DNA from: UBA10133 sp964348455
Lineage (GTDB): Bacteria; Patescibacteriota; Microgenomatia; UBA1400; MFAQ01
Assembly: GCA_964348455.1 (NCBI GenBank)
Contig: CAYGCQ010000001.1
Coordinates: forward strand, 69,459 to 133,458
Reading direction: 5' to 3'
DNA length: 64,000 bases
Of the stretch, positions 8,456-16,135 are shown piece after piece. The notes under the pieces are model-generated. The model searched no databases and was not told the origin of the DNA. It saw nothing but the letters and a program-made list of their open reading frames with translations. The stretch's first letter is position 1. Each line of letters starts with the position of its first letter. Position numbers and translations under genes: made by a program.

Positions 8456-11400
8456 AAAATTTCTTATAATCATCACCTTTATTTTTCTTAGCCTTCCGGG
8501 GAAAACTCTTGCTTTTAAGCCAGAAACTTTTGTCACTTTTGCCAATCCTGTTCGTGGTCCTGAAAATTGGCAAGCCGGCAAGCAAGACCCTCTGGCTCTT
8601 CCTATGCTTCAGTATGCCGAGTCCACATCCTCTGCTTATCCAATTACCTGGTTGCTTCGGTATGATGCAGTCAGAGATGCGACGATGTCTGCTTTTTTCA
8701 ATAATCTCTCGACATCTGACAAGACTCAGACTCTAGGAGCATTCCTAGAAATTACACCTAAGTTATCTGCCGAAGCCAACGTCTCGTATCCAAAGGGCAC
8801 CACTCCATTCAATGCCAATCGCATTTTTCTTTCCGGCTACTCGATAGATAATCGAGAAAATCTTATAGATACTTACATGGCCGCCTTCTTTGTTGAGTAC
8901 GGCTACTATCCCAAGTCTGTCTCAGCCTGGAACCTTGATAGTTATAGTTTGCAGTACCTCCAATCCAGGTACTCAGTCCTAACAGCCATGAACTGCGACG
9001 ATCAGTACACCACTGATAACTATCGCATCTGGGGTGGTTATTTAGGTAGTCCCTACTTCCCGGATAAGAACAACTCCCTTATTCCGGCTAAATCAGCTGA
9101 CGAGCGTGTGAACTTGGCCATGGTACGCTGGGCTCAGAGAGACCTATTTAATTTTTACGGATATCGTTCTGAGTCTTCTTACTCAGTACAAGTAAATGAT
9201 TATTTAGCTCAGGGACAAAACACAAAGTACTTTGAGAAACTCTTGGGATTGTATTCTCAGAGAAATTTAAATGAATTCACTTATATTAATATTGGTTTGG
9301 AAAACGATTACGGTCTCATTGAATATAAAGCTGAGATAAAAAATGTTTTCAAAGCTCTTAAAGTAAACGAAGAAAAATTCAATCTCCACTTTATTTCGTT
9401 GTCCGATTTTGGTGATTGGTTCAAAGCTCGATACCCCGAAAGCACCCCGGCCTACTACTACGAGACCACAGATCCTTTGGAAAGTAGAGAAGGTAAGGTG
9501 TTTTGGTACCAGAGTCCTTGGTATCGCATCGGTTTCAAATCGGAAAAGGGGATTACTAAGATTATAGATTTCCGTGTGTACAATCGGGAAATATATGAAG
9601 ACTACTTTGCCACCCCGAATCAAGAACTTAGTCTCTACCAGGAAATTCCTGCCGTCATAGACTCGGTAAAGACACCAGGAACAGAAGTCATTTTAGATCT
9701 GGATTTGGAAAAAGCTGAATTAGTCCACTCAAAGCAGTGGGATTACTGGCAAATTGCTTTTAAGTCGGGAGATGAAATTGTGACGCTAGAACCGGAAAGA
9801 ATTGTTTTTTCAGGTGTTTCTGCTCCGACGATTTCATCCAAAGATATCAAAGTAATCTCTAAGAAAAAAACAACCACTTGGGAATTAACTCCATACACTC
9901 CCTTTAAAAACTCTTCAAAGTTTACTTGGTTATTCTGGCTTCTTGCATCCCTAATAGTTGTCATCCTCGCGAAAGCGGGGATCCATCCCAAATCACGACC
10001 TCCAACCTCGTCATTGCGAGATTCGGTAGACCGAACCGAAGCAATCTCCTCCACCAAACAATCCGTAATCTCTAAAAAAAATTCTTCTAATGCCACAAAA
10101 TCATCTGTCATCCTCGCGAAAGAGTTTACACTCCTGGGCGGGGGGATCCATCCGAACACTCGCACTCTTATAATTAGCATCTTAATCTCTCTCCTCGCCA
10201 CCCTTACCGTCTTCCGTAATGGCCTTCTCTACCCCTTTGGCATGGGTTTCTGGGGTCCCAACGGACACGACGCTATCTTCCATCTCTCGCTCATAGAAAA
10301 ATTCGCAGCCAGCCCCTTTAGTTTTTTACACCCCCAGATAGCCGGAGAGAGAATTGCCAACTATCATTTCATTTTTGATTTTCTGTCGGGGTTAGTCGTT
10401 AAGCTCTTTGGCATCTCTTCTCTGGATCTTTACTTTCGAGTCTTTCCTGTCGCTGCCGGTATCACTATAGTCTTACTCTTAAACAAGTTACTAATATCTT
10501 GGAAATATAATCGCCAAGAAAGATTACTGGCAATCTTTCTAGCATTTCTGGCCGGTTCATTTGGCTTTATCCCAAAGCTTCTTACCGGCCAAAATTTTTT
10601 TACCGGAGAGTCCGCTTTCTGGGCCAACCAATCGGTCTCTATTTTTCTCAACCCCCCCTACGCCCTCTCCCTCATCCTCCTCCTAATTTTTCTTAACCGT
10701 ATCACTAGTCATTCCCGACCTGAGCGGGTCGCTGATACTCGAAGGGGTAAATCAATACAAGACAGTTCAAAATTCTCGCCTGTCATCCCTGCAAAGGCAG
10801 GAATCCATCAAATTATTCCTCTAATTATTCTTGGTGCCCTCCTTGCCCAAACAAAAATCTACGCATTTATCCTACTTCTAGGAGCATTGTTATTCTCCAA
10901 AAAATACAAACTGTTCTTCGGCGTTCTTGTTCTCGGAGTATTAATATCTTTGCCATTTACCGCCTTCGGTGGACCGTCACCCTTTCTCTTTTCTCCACTT
11001 TGGTTTCCCAGAAGTCTTTTTGCTTCATTTGATCGTTTTTACTGGCCCCAAATAGTTCAGGCCTGGCAAGCGTACGAAGCCTCAGGAAACTTTATTAAGC
11101 TAGCCTTGGTAAATTTATTTGCCTTAACAGTCTTTTTGATAGGAAACTTGGGCATGCGTTTTCTCGGCCTTATCCGAATTGCAAAAACAAAGGCGCCTAA
11201 TGATTCCGAGACAATTGTTCGCTGGGTTATCTTTTTTGGACTAATCATTCCATTACTTTTCGTTCAGAACATCAATCCCTGGAACACGATCCAGTTCATG
11301 TACTACTCACTTTTTTTCTTAGCCATCTTCACCGCAAAATATATAAGCTCTCTTTTCACAGAAAAAACTGTCATCCTCGCGAATGAGGGACGCTGGTCCC

Positions 11401-11963
11401 CGAAGGGGGAGATCCACAAACTGCCTCACCTTGTCATTCCGGGCTTGACCCGGAATCTATACAAATCTTCCATATTTTTAGTATTCATTCTTTTTGCCAC
11501 CCTCACCTCCATTGGCACTCTCAAGGATTACATTGGTTTCTTCTCTTCTTCCCGTATCGGGTACACAGAACTATTGGCCCTGGATAAATTCCGAGACCAA
11601 CCCAGAGGTATTGTCCTAGCTCCTTTTTACAGTCAGCCAAAGGCTTCAACCATCTACGCCCCCAAACCACTTTACTCATACGTATCCACAGCTTACATCT
11701 CCGCCATTTCAGGTCAACCGGAGTTCCTAGCCGATACTATCAATTTAGACATTACCGGCTTCGATTATACTGATCGCGCTAGGGACGTTCAGCGCTTTTA
11801 CATTACCGAAGATAAACTGTGGGCAAACGACTTTTTATCTAATAATCATATTGAATACGTCTACGAAACCCCACTCCAAAAAATCAAGCTAGCTCCGGAA
11901 GATCTCAAATTAAAAAAAATCTTTGACTCTGGTGAAATAAATGTCTACGTTCGAGCACTGTAA
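8448..11963 (+). CDS. Large membrane protein: N-terminal ectodomain plus GT-C-like helical domain, seven in-frame repeats
   Basis: A 1171-residue protein. A signal peptide (about residues 1-23, ending KTLAF) precedes a soluble outer domain (24-480). A helix at about 492-508 then leads to a C-terminal block of at least ten helices. The ectodomain has a segment (about 145-215: FVEYGYYPKSVSAWNLDS, then AMNCDDQYTTDNYRIWGG) that resembles a NodB/deacetylase-like or glycosidase-like barrel. This is an inference only. The helical part (WGPNGHDAIFHLSLIEK, ERIANYHF) looks GT-C-like. Seven dispersed repeats are translated at residues about 505-569 (three), 754-788 (two) and 975-1005 (two), all in loops next to helices. 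The start overlaps the flippase gene by 8 bp. Family assignment is uncertain. Confidence 0.7.
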   Translation: MLKKFLIIITFIFLSLPGKTLAFKPETFVTFANPVRGPENWQAGKQDPLALPMLQYAESTSSAYPITWLLRYDAVRDATMSAFFNNLSTSDKTQTLGAFLEITPKLSAEANVSYPKGTTPFNANRIFLSGYSIDNRENLIDTYMAAFFVEYGYYPKSVSAWNLDSYSLQYLQSRYSVLTAMNCDDQYTTDNYRIWGGYLGSPYFPDKNNSLIPAKSADERVNLAMVRWAQRDLFNFYGYRSESSYSVQVNDYLAQGQNTKYFEKLLGLYSQRNLNEFTYINIGLENDYGLIEYKAEIKNVFKALKVNEEKFNLHFISLSDFGDWFKARYPESTPAYYYETTDPLESREGKVFWYQSPWYRIGFKSEKGITKIIDFRVYNREIYEDYFATPNQELSLYQEIPAVIDSVKTPGTEVILDLDLEKAELVHSKQWDYWQIAFKSGDEIVTLEPERIVFSGVSAPTISSKDIKVISKKKTTTWELTPYTPFKNSSKFTWLFWLLASLIVVILAKAGIHPKSRPPTSSLRDSVDRTEAISSTKQSVISKKNSSNATKSSVILAKEFTLLGGGIHPNTRTLIISILISLLATLTVFRNGLLYPFGMGFWGPNGHDAIFHLSLIEKFAASPFSFLHPQIAGERIANYHFIFDFLSGLVVKLFGISSLDLYFRVFPVAAGITIVLLLNKLLISWKYNRQERLLAIFLAFLAGSFGFIPKLLTGQNFFTGESAFWANQSVSIFLNPPYALSLILLLIFLNRITSHSRPERVADTRRGKSIQDSSKFSPVIPAKAGIHQIIPLIILGALLAQTKIYAFILLLGALLFSKKYKLFFGVLVLGVLISLPFTAFGGPSPFLFSPLWFPRSLFASFDRFYWPQIVQAWQAYEASGNFIKLALVNLFALTVFLIGNLGMRFLGLIRIAKTKAPNDSETIVRWVIFFGLIIPLLFVQNINPWNTIQFMYYSLFFLAIFTAKYISSLFTEKTVILANEGRWSPKGEIHKLPHLVIPGLTRNLYKSSIFLVFILFATLTSIGTLKDYIGFFSSSRIGYTELLALDKFRDQPRGIVLAPFYSQPKASTIYAPKPLYSYVSTAYISAISGQPEFLADTINLDITGFDYTDRARDVQRFYITEDKLWANDFLSNNHIEYVYETPLQKIKLAPEDLKLKKIFDSGEINVYVRAL
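9960..10153 (+). repeat. Three in-frame repeats between the first two helices of gene 8448-11963
   Basis: Copies at 9960-9989 (GCGAAAGC core, read VILAKAGIHP), 10010-10048 (TCATTGCGAG...GAAGCAATC family) and 10107-10153 (long form with an inner GAGTTTACACTCCTGGGCGG module). Together they form most of the loop after the first helix of the membrane domain. Confidence 0.88.
10708..10810 (+). repeat. Two in-frame repeats in gene 8448-11963
   Basis: Copy 10708-10755 is a long form whose inner part (CGCTGATACTCGAAGGGG) is a diverged version of the GCTGGTACCCGAAGGGG module. Copy 10782-10810 is a short form with a TGCAAAGGCA core, read VIPAKAGIHQ. Both lie between predicted helices. Confidence 0.87.
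11370..11461 (+). repeat. Two in-frame repeats in gene 8448-11963
   Basis: Copy 11370-11419 is a long form with the inner GCTGGTCCCCGAAGGGG module. Copy 11433-11461 is a short form with a CCGGGCTTGACCCGG core, read VIPGLTRNLYK. They form the loop before a helix starting near SSIFLVFILF. Confidence 0.88.
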
Positions 11964-11982
11964 CAAGAAGTTTCGTATCGAT

Positions 11983-11988
11983 TACAAT
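11983..11988 (+). promoter_or_regulatory. -10 box before GT2 gene 11996
   Basis: TACAAT ends 7 nt before the ATG, consistent with a leaderless transcript. No Shine-Dalgarno sequence and no clear -35 box are visible. Confidence 0.4.
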
Positions 11989-11995
11989 TAAATAC

Positions 11996-12913
11996 ATGGC
12001 AAAAACAAAAATATCAGCGATAGTAAACACTAGGAACGAAGCAGATAATGTATTTGATTGCTTAAAGTCACTTAGTTTTTGTGATGAAATAGTCGTCGTT
12101 GATATGGAGTCAGAAGATAATACGAAAGAAATTGCAAAGCAATTTACAGACCATATATTTGATCATCGCAAAACTGGCTATGTAGAACCTGCCAGGAATT
12201 TCGCTATAAAAAAAGCAGTCGGAGATTGGCTTTTAATAGTAGATGCTGACGAGCGAATCCCAAAAACTTTAGCTGTCAAATTAATCGAGATAGCCAATAA
12301 CGGCGAAGTAGACTTTGTTAGAATTCCCAGAAAAAATTTAGTCTTTGGTCAGTGGCTTCAACATTCTAGATGGTGGCCGGACTACAACATTCGTTTCTTC
12401 AAGAGGGGTACGGTAGAATGGCAAGATGAAATCCACTCTGTTCCTATTACTTATGGAAACGGAATAAATTTAGATGCCGAGTCGTCACTAGCCATAGAGC
12501 ATCACCATTACCGCAGTATTGACGAGTACTTCATCAGGGCTCTCAGATACTCAAACCAACAAGCCAAAGAGCTCATTGAGTCCGGATACAAGTTCGAACC
12601 TGCCGATATTATCAAAAAACCCATGGGAGAATTTCTCTCCCGTTTCTTCGCCGGTGAAGGTTACAAAGATGGTCTTCATGGCCTCATTGTAGCTATGCTT
12701 CAGTTTTTCTCAATTCTGCTTGTTTACCTTAAGGTTTGGCAGTTCGAGGGCCGAAAACCCGTCAAAGGTAGCGAATTTACCAAAGTTTGGCAAAAAGCTT
12801 TCATGGAGAAGTTCAAAGAACTTCGATACTGGTATCTCACAGTCCTCATCCAGAACTCTAGATCTAAGACCGAAGCCTTTTTCCTCAAGCTCCGCCGCCG
12901 TCTCCAAAAATAA
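11996..12913 (+). CDS. GT2 glycosyltransferase, WaaE/KdtX-like
   Basis: A 305-residue family 2 enzyme. The order NTRNEADN (11-18), DMESEDNT (36-43) and DADERIP (83-89) matches the WaaE/KdtX-like beta-glycosyltransferase subgroup, in which DADER supplies the metal ligand. A later segment, about 237-252 (FFSILLVYLKVWQF), is hydrophobic and probably binds the membrane surface, as is usual for this group. It would add a sugar from a nucleotide donor to a lipid-linked glycan. Related genes are at 14213 and 41093. The acceptor is unknown. Confidence 0.85.
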   Translation: MAKTKISAIVNTRNEADNVFDCLKSLSFCDEIVVVDMESEDNTKEIAKQFTDHIFDHRKTGYVEPARNFAIKKAVGDWLLIVDADERIPKTLAVKLIEIANNGEVDFVRIPRKNLVFGQWLQHSRWWPDYNIRFFKRGTVEWQDEIHSVPITYGNGINLDAESSLAIEHHHYRSIDEYFIRALRYSNQQAKELIESGYKFEPADIIKKPMGEFLSRFFAGEGYKDGLHGLIVAMLQFFSILLVYLKVWQFEGRKPVKGSEFTKVWQKAFMEKFKELRYWYLTVLIQNSRSKTEAFFLKLRRRLQK

Positions 12914-12930
12914 ATTGATATACTGAATAC

Positions 12931-13230
12931 ATGATCACAGATCAGGAATTTTCACAACTCAGGACAATAATTAAAGAGGAAATTAATCTCGAAGTAAGAA
13001 AGGTTGTGGAAGATGTATTAGAGGAGAAGCTGGAACAGAAGCTGGAACAGAAGCTGGAACAGAAGCTAGATCAGAAACTGGACGAAAAACTCAAACCTAT
13101 ACATAGAAAGCTCAACAAGCTAGAAAAAGATTTGCAAGCAACAAATCACTTCTTTGATAACGAATACTTAGGTCACGAAAGAAGAATTACCAGAATCGAA
13201 ACTCACCTAAATATTTCAAATCGTCTCTAA
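12931..13230 (+). CDS. Small coiled-coil protein with EQKL tandem repeat
   Basis: A 99-residue highly charged protein with no membrane segment. Residues about 30-55 are a run of four-residue units (EKLE, QKLE, QKLE, QKLD, QKLD, EKLK) encoded by 12-bp DNA repeats, predicted to be a long helix. The C-terminal half (NKLEKDLQATNHFFDNEYLG...RRITRIETHL) also looks helical and resembles the short uncharacterised coiled-coil proteins common in CPR genomes. A TATACT at 12919-12924 lies 6 nt before the ATG. Function is unknown. Confidence 0.65.
   Translation: MITDQEFSQLRTIIKEEINLEVRKVVEDVLEEKLEQKLEQKLEQKLDQKLDEKLKPIHRKLNKLEKDLQATNHFFDNEYLGHERRITRIETHLNISNRL
13024..13095 (+). repeat. 12-bp tandem repeat array inside gene 12931
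   Basis: Six units of 12 bp, with the second and third identical (CAGAAGCTGGAA) and the last three diverged. The period keeps the frame, so copy-number change would lengthen or shorten the helix by four residues per unit. Confidence 0.88.
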
Positions 13231-13243
13231 AATTGTTCTTTTT

Positions 13244-13272
13244 TTGGAAATCAAGCACAAATAGACTATAAT
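13244..13272 (+). promoter_or_regulatory. Promoter TTGGAA-N17-TATAAT for gene 13281, leaderless
   Basis: The -35 box TTGGAA (13244-13249) and -10 box TATAAT (13267-13272) are separated by 17 nt. The ATG at 13281 begins 8 nt after the -10 box, at the expected transcription start, so the mRNA should have essentially no leader. This is the clearest example of the pattern in the window. Confidence 0.72.
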
Positions 13273-13280
13273 TGAGCTAG

Positions 13281-14210
13281 ATGAAAATAGCTTTTATTAC
13301 AGTTAACTTTCACAGCGACGAAGATACTTACGAAGTCGTGTCCCAGCTAGAGAAAAATATTCTCCCAAAAGGAGTCGAGATGACGGTGTACTGCGTAGAT
13401 AACTCCGTATCCGACAAACTAAAAAGAAATCTTTCCAAATACAAACACGCTGTCTATGTTAAATCACCCGGTAATGTTGGTTTTGCTGCGGGAAATAACT
13501 TAGGGTATATTCAAGCTATTCGTGACAAAGCCGATATCATCGTCTTGATAAATAATGATACGGTAGTTCCAACCGACCTGGTTAAAAATATTTTAAATTC
13601 CCCAATCACAGATCCAAAAGTTGGAGTTGTTGGTGGATTAATATATTTCGCTAAGGGGTTTGAATTCCAATCGAACTACAAGAAATCAGATCTTGGAAAG
13701 GTAATCTGGTACGCAGGAGGTAAACACGACTGGAAGAATGTCTACGCTAGTCATGTCGGCGTGGATGAGGTAAACAGGGGGCAGTACAAAGGCATCAGGG
13801 ATACTGATTTTGTAACTGGATGTCTGTTCATTGCTCGTCGGAATGTTCTTGAAGAAGTTGGTCTACTAGATGAACGTTACTGCTTGTATTACGAGGACTC
13901 TGATTTGTGTGCCAGGATAAAAAGAGCCGGCTATCGAATCGTCATTGATACAAGTATTGAGATAGGTCACAAAGTCGCACAAAGTTCCGGTATCGGTTCT
14001 CCCCTGAATGATTATTTTTTAACCAGAAACCGTTTACTTTTCGGCACCACTTATGCCTCACCGAGAACCAAGTTTGCCCTCATCAGGGAAGCTATAAAAA
14101 AATTATTTATCGGTACCCCCGCTCAGAAAATTGCCATCAGAGATTTTTTTACTAAAAATTTTGGTTGGGGTAGTTGGAACAAGAAAGTCTCTGTTCCCGG
14201 AAAACAATAA
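13281..14210 (+). CDS. GT2 glycosyltransferase, rhamnosyltransferase-like
   Basis: A 309-residue GT-A enzyme. Conserved features are NVGFAAGNNLG, the metal-binding INNDT and the acceptor-side block GLLDERYCLYYEDSDL, where the ED pair probably supplies the catalytic base. This set is typical of WcaA/RfbN-like rhamnosyl and related transferases. The start is ATG 13281, placed 8 nt after a good -10 box. The next GT2 gene begins 2 nt after the stop codon, so the two are probably co-transcribed. Sugar specificity is not predictable. Confidence 0.86.
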   Translation: MKIAFITVNFHSDEDTYEVVSQLEKNILPKGVEMTVYCVDNSVSDKLKRNLSKYKHAVYVKSPGNVGFAAGNNLGYIQAIRDKADIIVLINNDTVVPTDLVKNILNSPITDPKVGVVGGLIYFAKGFEFQSNYKKSDLGKVIWYAGGKHDWKNVYASHVGVDEVNRGQYKGIRDTDFVTGCLFIARRNVLEEVGLLDERYCLYYEDSDLCARIKRAGYRIVIDTSIEIGHKVAQSSGIGSPLNDYFLTRNRLLFGTTYASPRTKFALIREAIKKLFIGTPAQKIAIRDFFTKNFGWGSWNKKVSVPGKQ

Positions 14211-14212
14211 AT

Positions 14213-15013
14213 ATGAAACTATCTACTATTATTCTAGCTAGAGATGTAGAGAAAGAAATAATTCCTGCCATAAAATCCTCACAATTTGCCGGTGAAGTAA
14301 TCGTAGTAGATACTGGCTCTACAGATGGAACTCTCGATATTTGTCGAAAAATGGGAGTAAGGATTGTCCACACCACAGGTGATAGCTTTGCTAAATGGCG
14401 TAACGATGGAGCCAAAGCTGCCAAAGGTGAGTGGCTACTGTATCTTGACTCGGATGAACGAATTCCCTTCAAACTGGCCAAAGAGGTCCTTAGTACTATC
14501 GCCGATACCGATTTTGCAGCCTTTACGATTAGTCGCTACGAAATATTTCTAGGAAAACATCTGAACCACTGGGGGGACCCGCGCGTTCTAAGACTGATGA
14601 AGAAATCAGCCTTAAGGCGCTGGGAAGGAAAACTGCATGAGCAGCCGAAGATTAATGGCACCATCGGGGATCTTCGCGAGCAAATGGTACACTTGTCTCA
14701 CAAGAACATTGACGAAAAGCTTCCCAATACACTCGTATGGTCCAAGTTGGAGGCCAAAATGCTCCTAGATGCCGGACACCCTCCCATGGCAGGATGGAGA
14801 TTCATTAGAATTATGCTTACTGAATTTTGGAGTCGCTGTATCAAACAGGGGCTGTGGCGAGACGGAACCGAAGGCTGGATAGAGATAATCTATCAAATGT
14901 TTAGCAAATTCGTCACTTACGAACGTCTTTGGGAAATGCAACGCAAGCCTTCTCTCAAGGATACATATGACAACGTCGACAAGCAAATACTCGAAGAATG
15001 GAAAAATAATTAG
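14213..15013 (+). CDS. GT2 glycosyltransferase, WaaE-like
   Basis: A 266-residue family 2 enzyme starting at ATG 14213 (MKLSTIILARDVEKE). A longer in-frame version from TTG 14174 would overlap the upstream gene and adds residues unlike the family, so it is rejected. DTGSTDGT and DSDERIP match the WaaE/KdtX-like subgroup, followed by RWEGKLHEQP, a conserved acceptor-side element. It follows another GT2 gene by 2 nt and precedes a GT4 gene across a single palindromic repeat. Confidence 0.85.
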   Translation: MKLSTIILARDVEKEIIPAIKSSQFAGEVIVVDTGSTDGTLDICRKMGVRIVHTTGDSFAKWRNDGAKAAKGEWLLYLDSDERIPFKLAKEVLSTIADTDFAAFTISRYEIFLGKHLNHWGDPRVLRLMKKSALRRWEGKLHEQPKINGTIGDLREQMVHLSHKNIDEKLPNTLVWSKLEAKMLLDAGHPPMAGWRFIRIMLTEFWSRCIKQGLWRDGTEGWIEIIYQMFSKFVTYERLWEMQRKPSLKDTYDNVDKQILEEWKNN

Positions 15014-15023
15014 TTAGCACCCT

Positions 15024-15052
15024 GTCATTCCCGACCTGATCGGGAATCTATA
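15024..15052 (+). repeat. Palindromic repeat between GT2 and GT4 genes
   Basis: A short-form copy with arms ATTCCCGA/TCGGGAAT that occupies most of the 53-bp gap before ATG 15067. Confidence 0.9.
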
Positions 15053-15066
15053 AATATAAAAACAAT

Positions 15067-16131
15067 ATGAAAAAAGCACTGTTATACGACCCATACATGG
15101 ACACCCTTGGAGGCGGAGAACGTTATATCTTTACCTTTGCCCTGGGATTAATAAAAAATGGCTACAAAGTTATCATTGCTTGGTCCTCTCGTGATGAGCT
15201 GGATGAGGCGGAAAAGCGCTTCGGCTTAGATCTTTCTAAGGTTGAAATAGATGAAGAAGCCTACGCACTCTGTAGCCAAAAAAGTGGCTATGCAGAAAGA
15301 TTACAATTTACTAAGAACTACGACTTAATTTTTTGGGTCAGCGATGGCAGCTTGCCCTTCCTGTTTTCGAAAAACAACATCATTCATCTCCAGGTGCCCT
15401 TCAAAAAAATGGGTAACAACCCTGTCATCATAAATCTTAAAACAGTCTTTGTTAGTAAATTCGTATACAACTCGAATTTTACCAAAGAAGTCCATGAGAA
15501 AAATCTACCAAAGAACAAGAGTTTTGTTCTCTACCCTCCCATAGATGTAAATGGTATTAAACCAGGCAAAAAAGAAAATATCATCCTTTCCGTAGGTAGA
15601 TTTGATTCTCCCTCTCACAGTAAACGTCAAGATGCACTAATTGATGCTTTTAAAATTTTTTCAAAAAAGAACAAGGACTATCAATTGATACTTGCCGGTG
15701 GGCTTGCTGGAGGAGAAGTAGTGATTAAGAAACTTAGGAGTGCTGCTAAAGGACTCAACGTCAAGTTTGTTACCAATCCTGATTTTTCTGAGCTGAAGAA
15801 GCTCTACTCGAAAGCCAAATTTTACTGGCACGCAGCCGGATTTGATGTGGATGAAAAGAAGAACCCTGAGAAGGTCGAGCATTTTGGAATGACAACAGTG
15901 GAGGCCATGGCCTCAGGAGCAGTCCCTATCGTCATTGGAAAAGGTGGCCAGAGAGAAATACTTACTCCAGAAACAGGAGTCCTTTGTTACACTTTGGACG
16001 ATATGGCGAAGGAGACTCTTGACCTTGCAGCCGATTCTGCCAAGGTGACACAGATGTCAAAAAGTGCTATTGAAAGATCCAAGTTTTTCTCCGTTGACAA
16101 CTTCTACGAAAAATTAAAAGTATTGATATAA
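15067..16131 (+). CDS. GT4 glycosyltransferase, ALG11-like
   Basis: A 354-residue GT-B enzyme. The N-terminal GGGERYIF (residues about 16-23) is the acceptor-side signature of ALG11-type alpha-mannosyltransferases. The C-terminal donor domain has LSVGRFDS and the EX7E-type segment HFGMTTVEAMASGAVPIV, which binds the nucleotide sugar. It is soluble or peripheral and acts at the cytoplasmic face. It precedes an ArnT-like gene by 4 nt. A GDP-mannose donor would fit the family but cannot be shown here. Confidence 0.85.
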   Translation: MKKALLYDPYMDTLGGGERYIFTFALGLIKNGYKVIIAWSSRDELDEAEKRFGLDLSKVEIDEEAYALCSQKSGYAERLQFTKNYDLIFWVSDGSLPFLFSKNNIIHLQVPFKKMGNNPVIINLKTVFVSKFVYNSNFTKEVHEKNLPKNKSFVLYPPIDVNGIKPGKKENIILSVGRFDSPSHSKRQDALIDAFKIFSKKNKDYQLILAGGLAGGEVVIKKLRSAAKGLNVKFVTNPDFSELKKLYSKAKFYWHAAGFDVDEKKNPEKVEHFGMTTVEAMASGAVPIVIGKGGQREILTPETGVLCYTLDDMAKETLDLAADSAKVTQMSKSAIERSKFFSVDNFYEKLKVLI

Positions 16132-16135
16132 CAAT

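Noticed and set aside
9743..10201. Minus-strand 152-residue ORF and similar ORFs over repeats
   Set aside because: They are reverse readings of repeat DNA in larger plus-strand genes (peptides such as RDLGWIPAFARMT) with no independent support.
14174..14212. TTG start extending the GT2 gene by 13 residues
   Set aside because: It lies inside the previous gene and is unlike the family. ATG 14213 starts at the conserved first strand.
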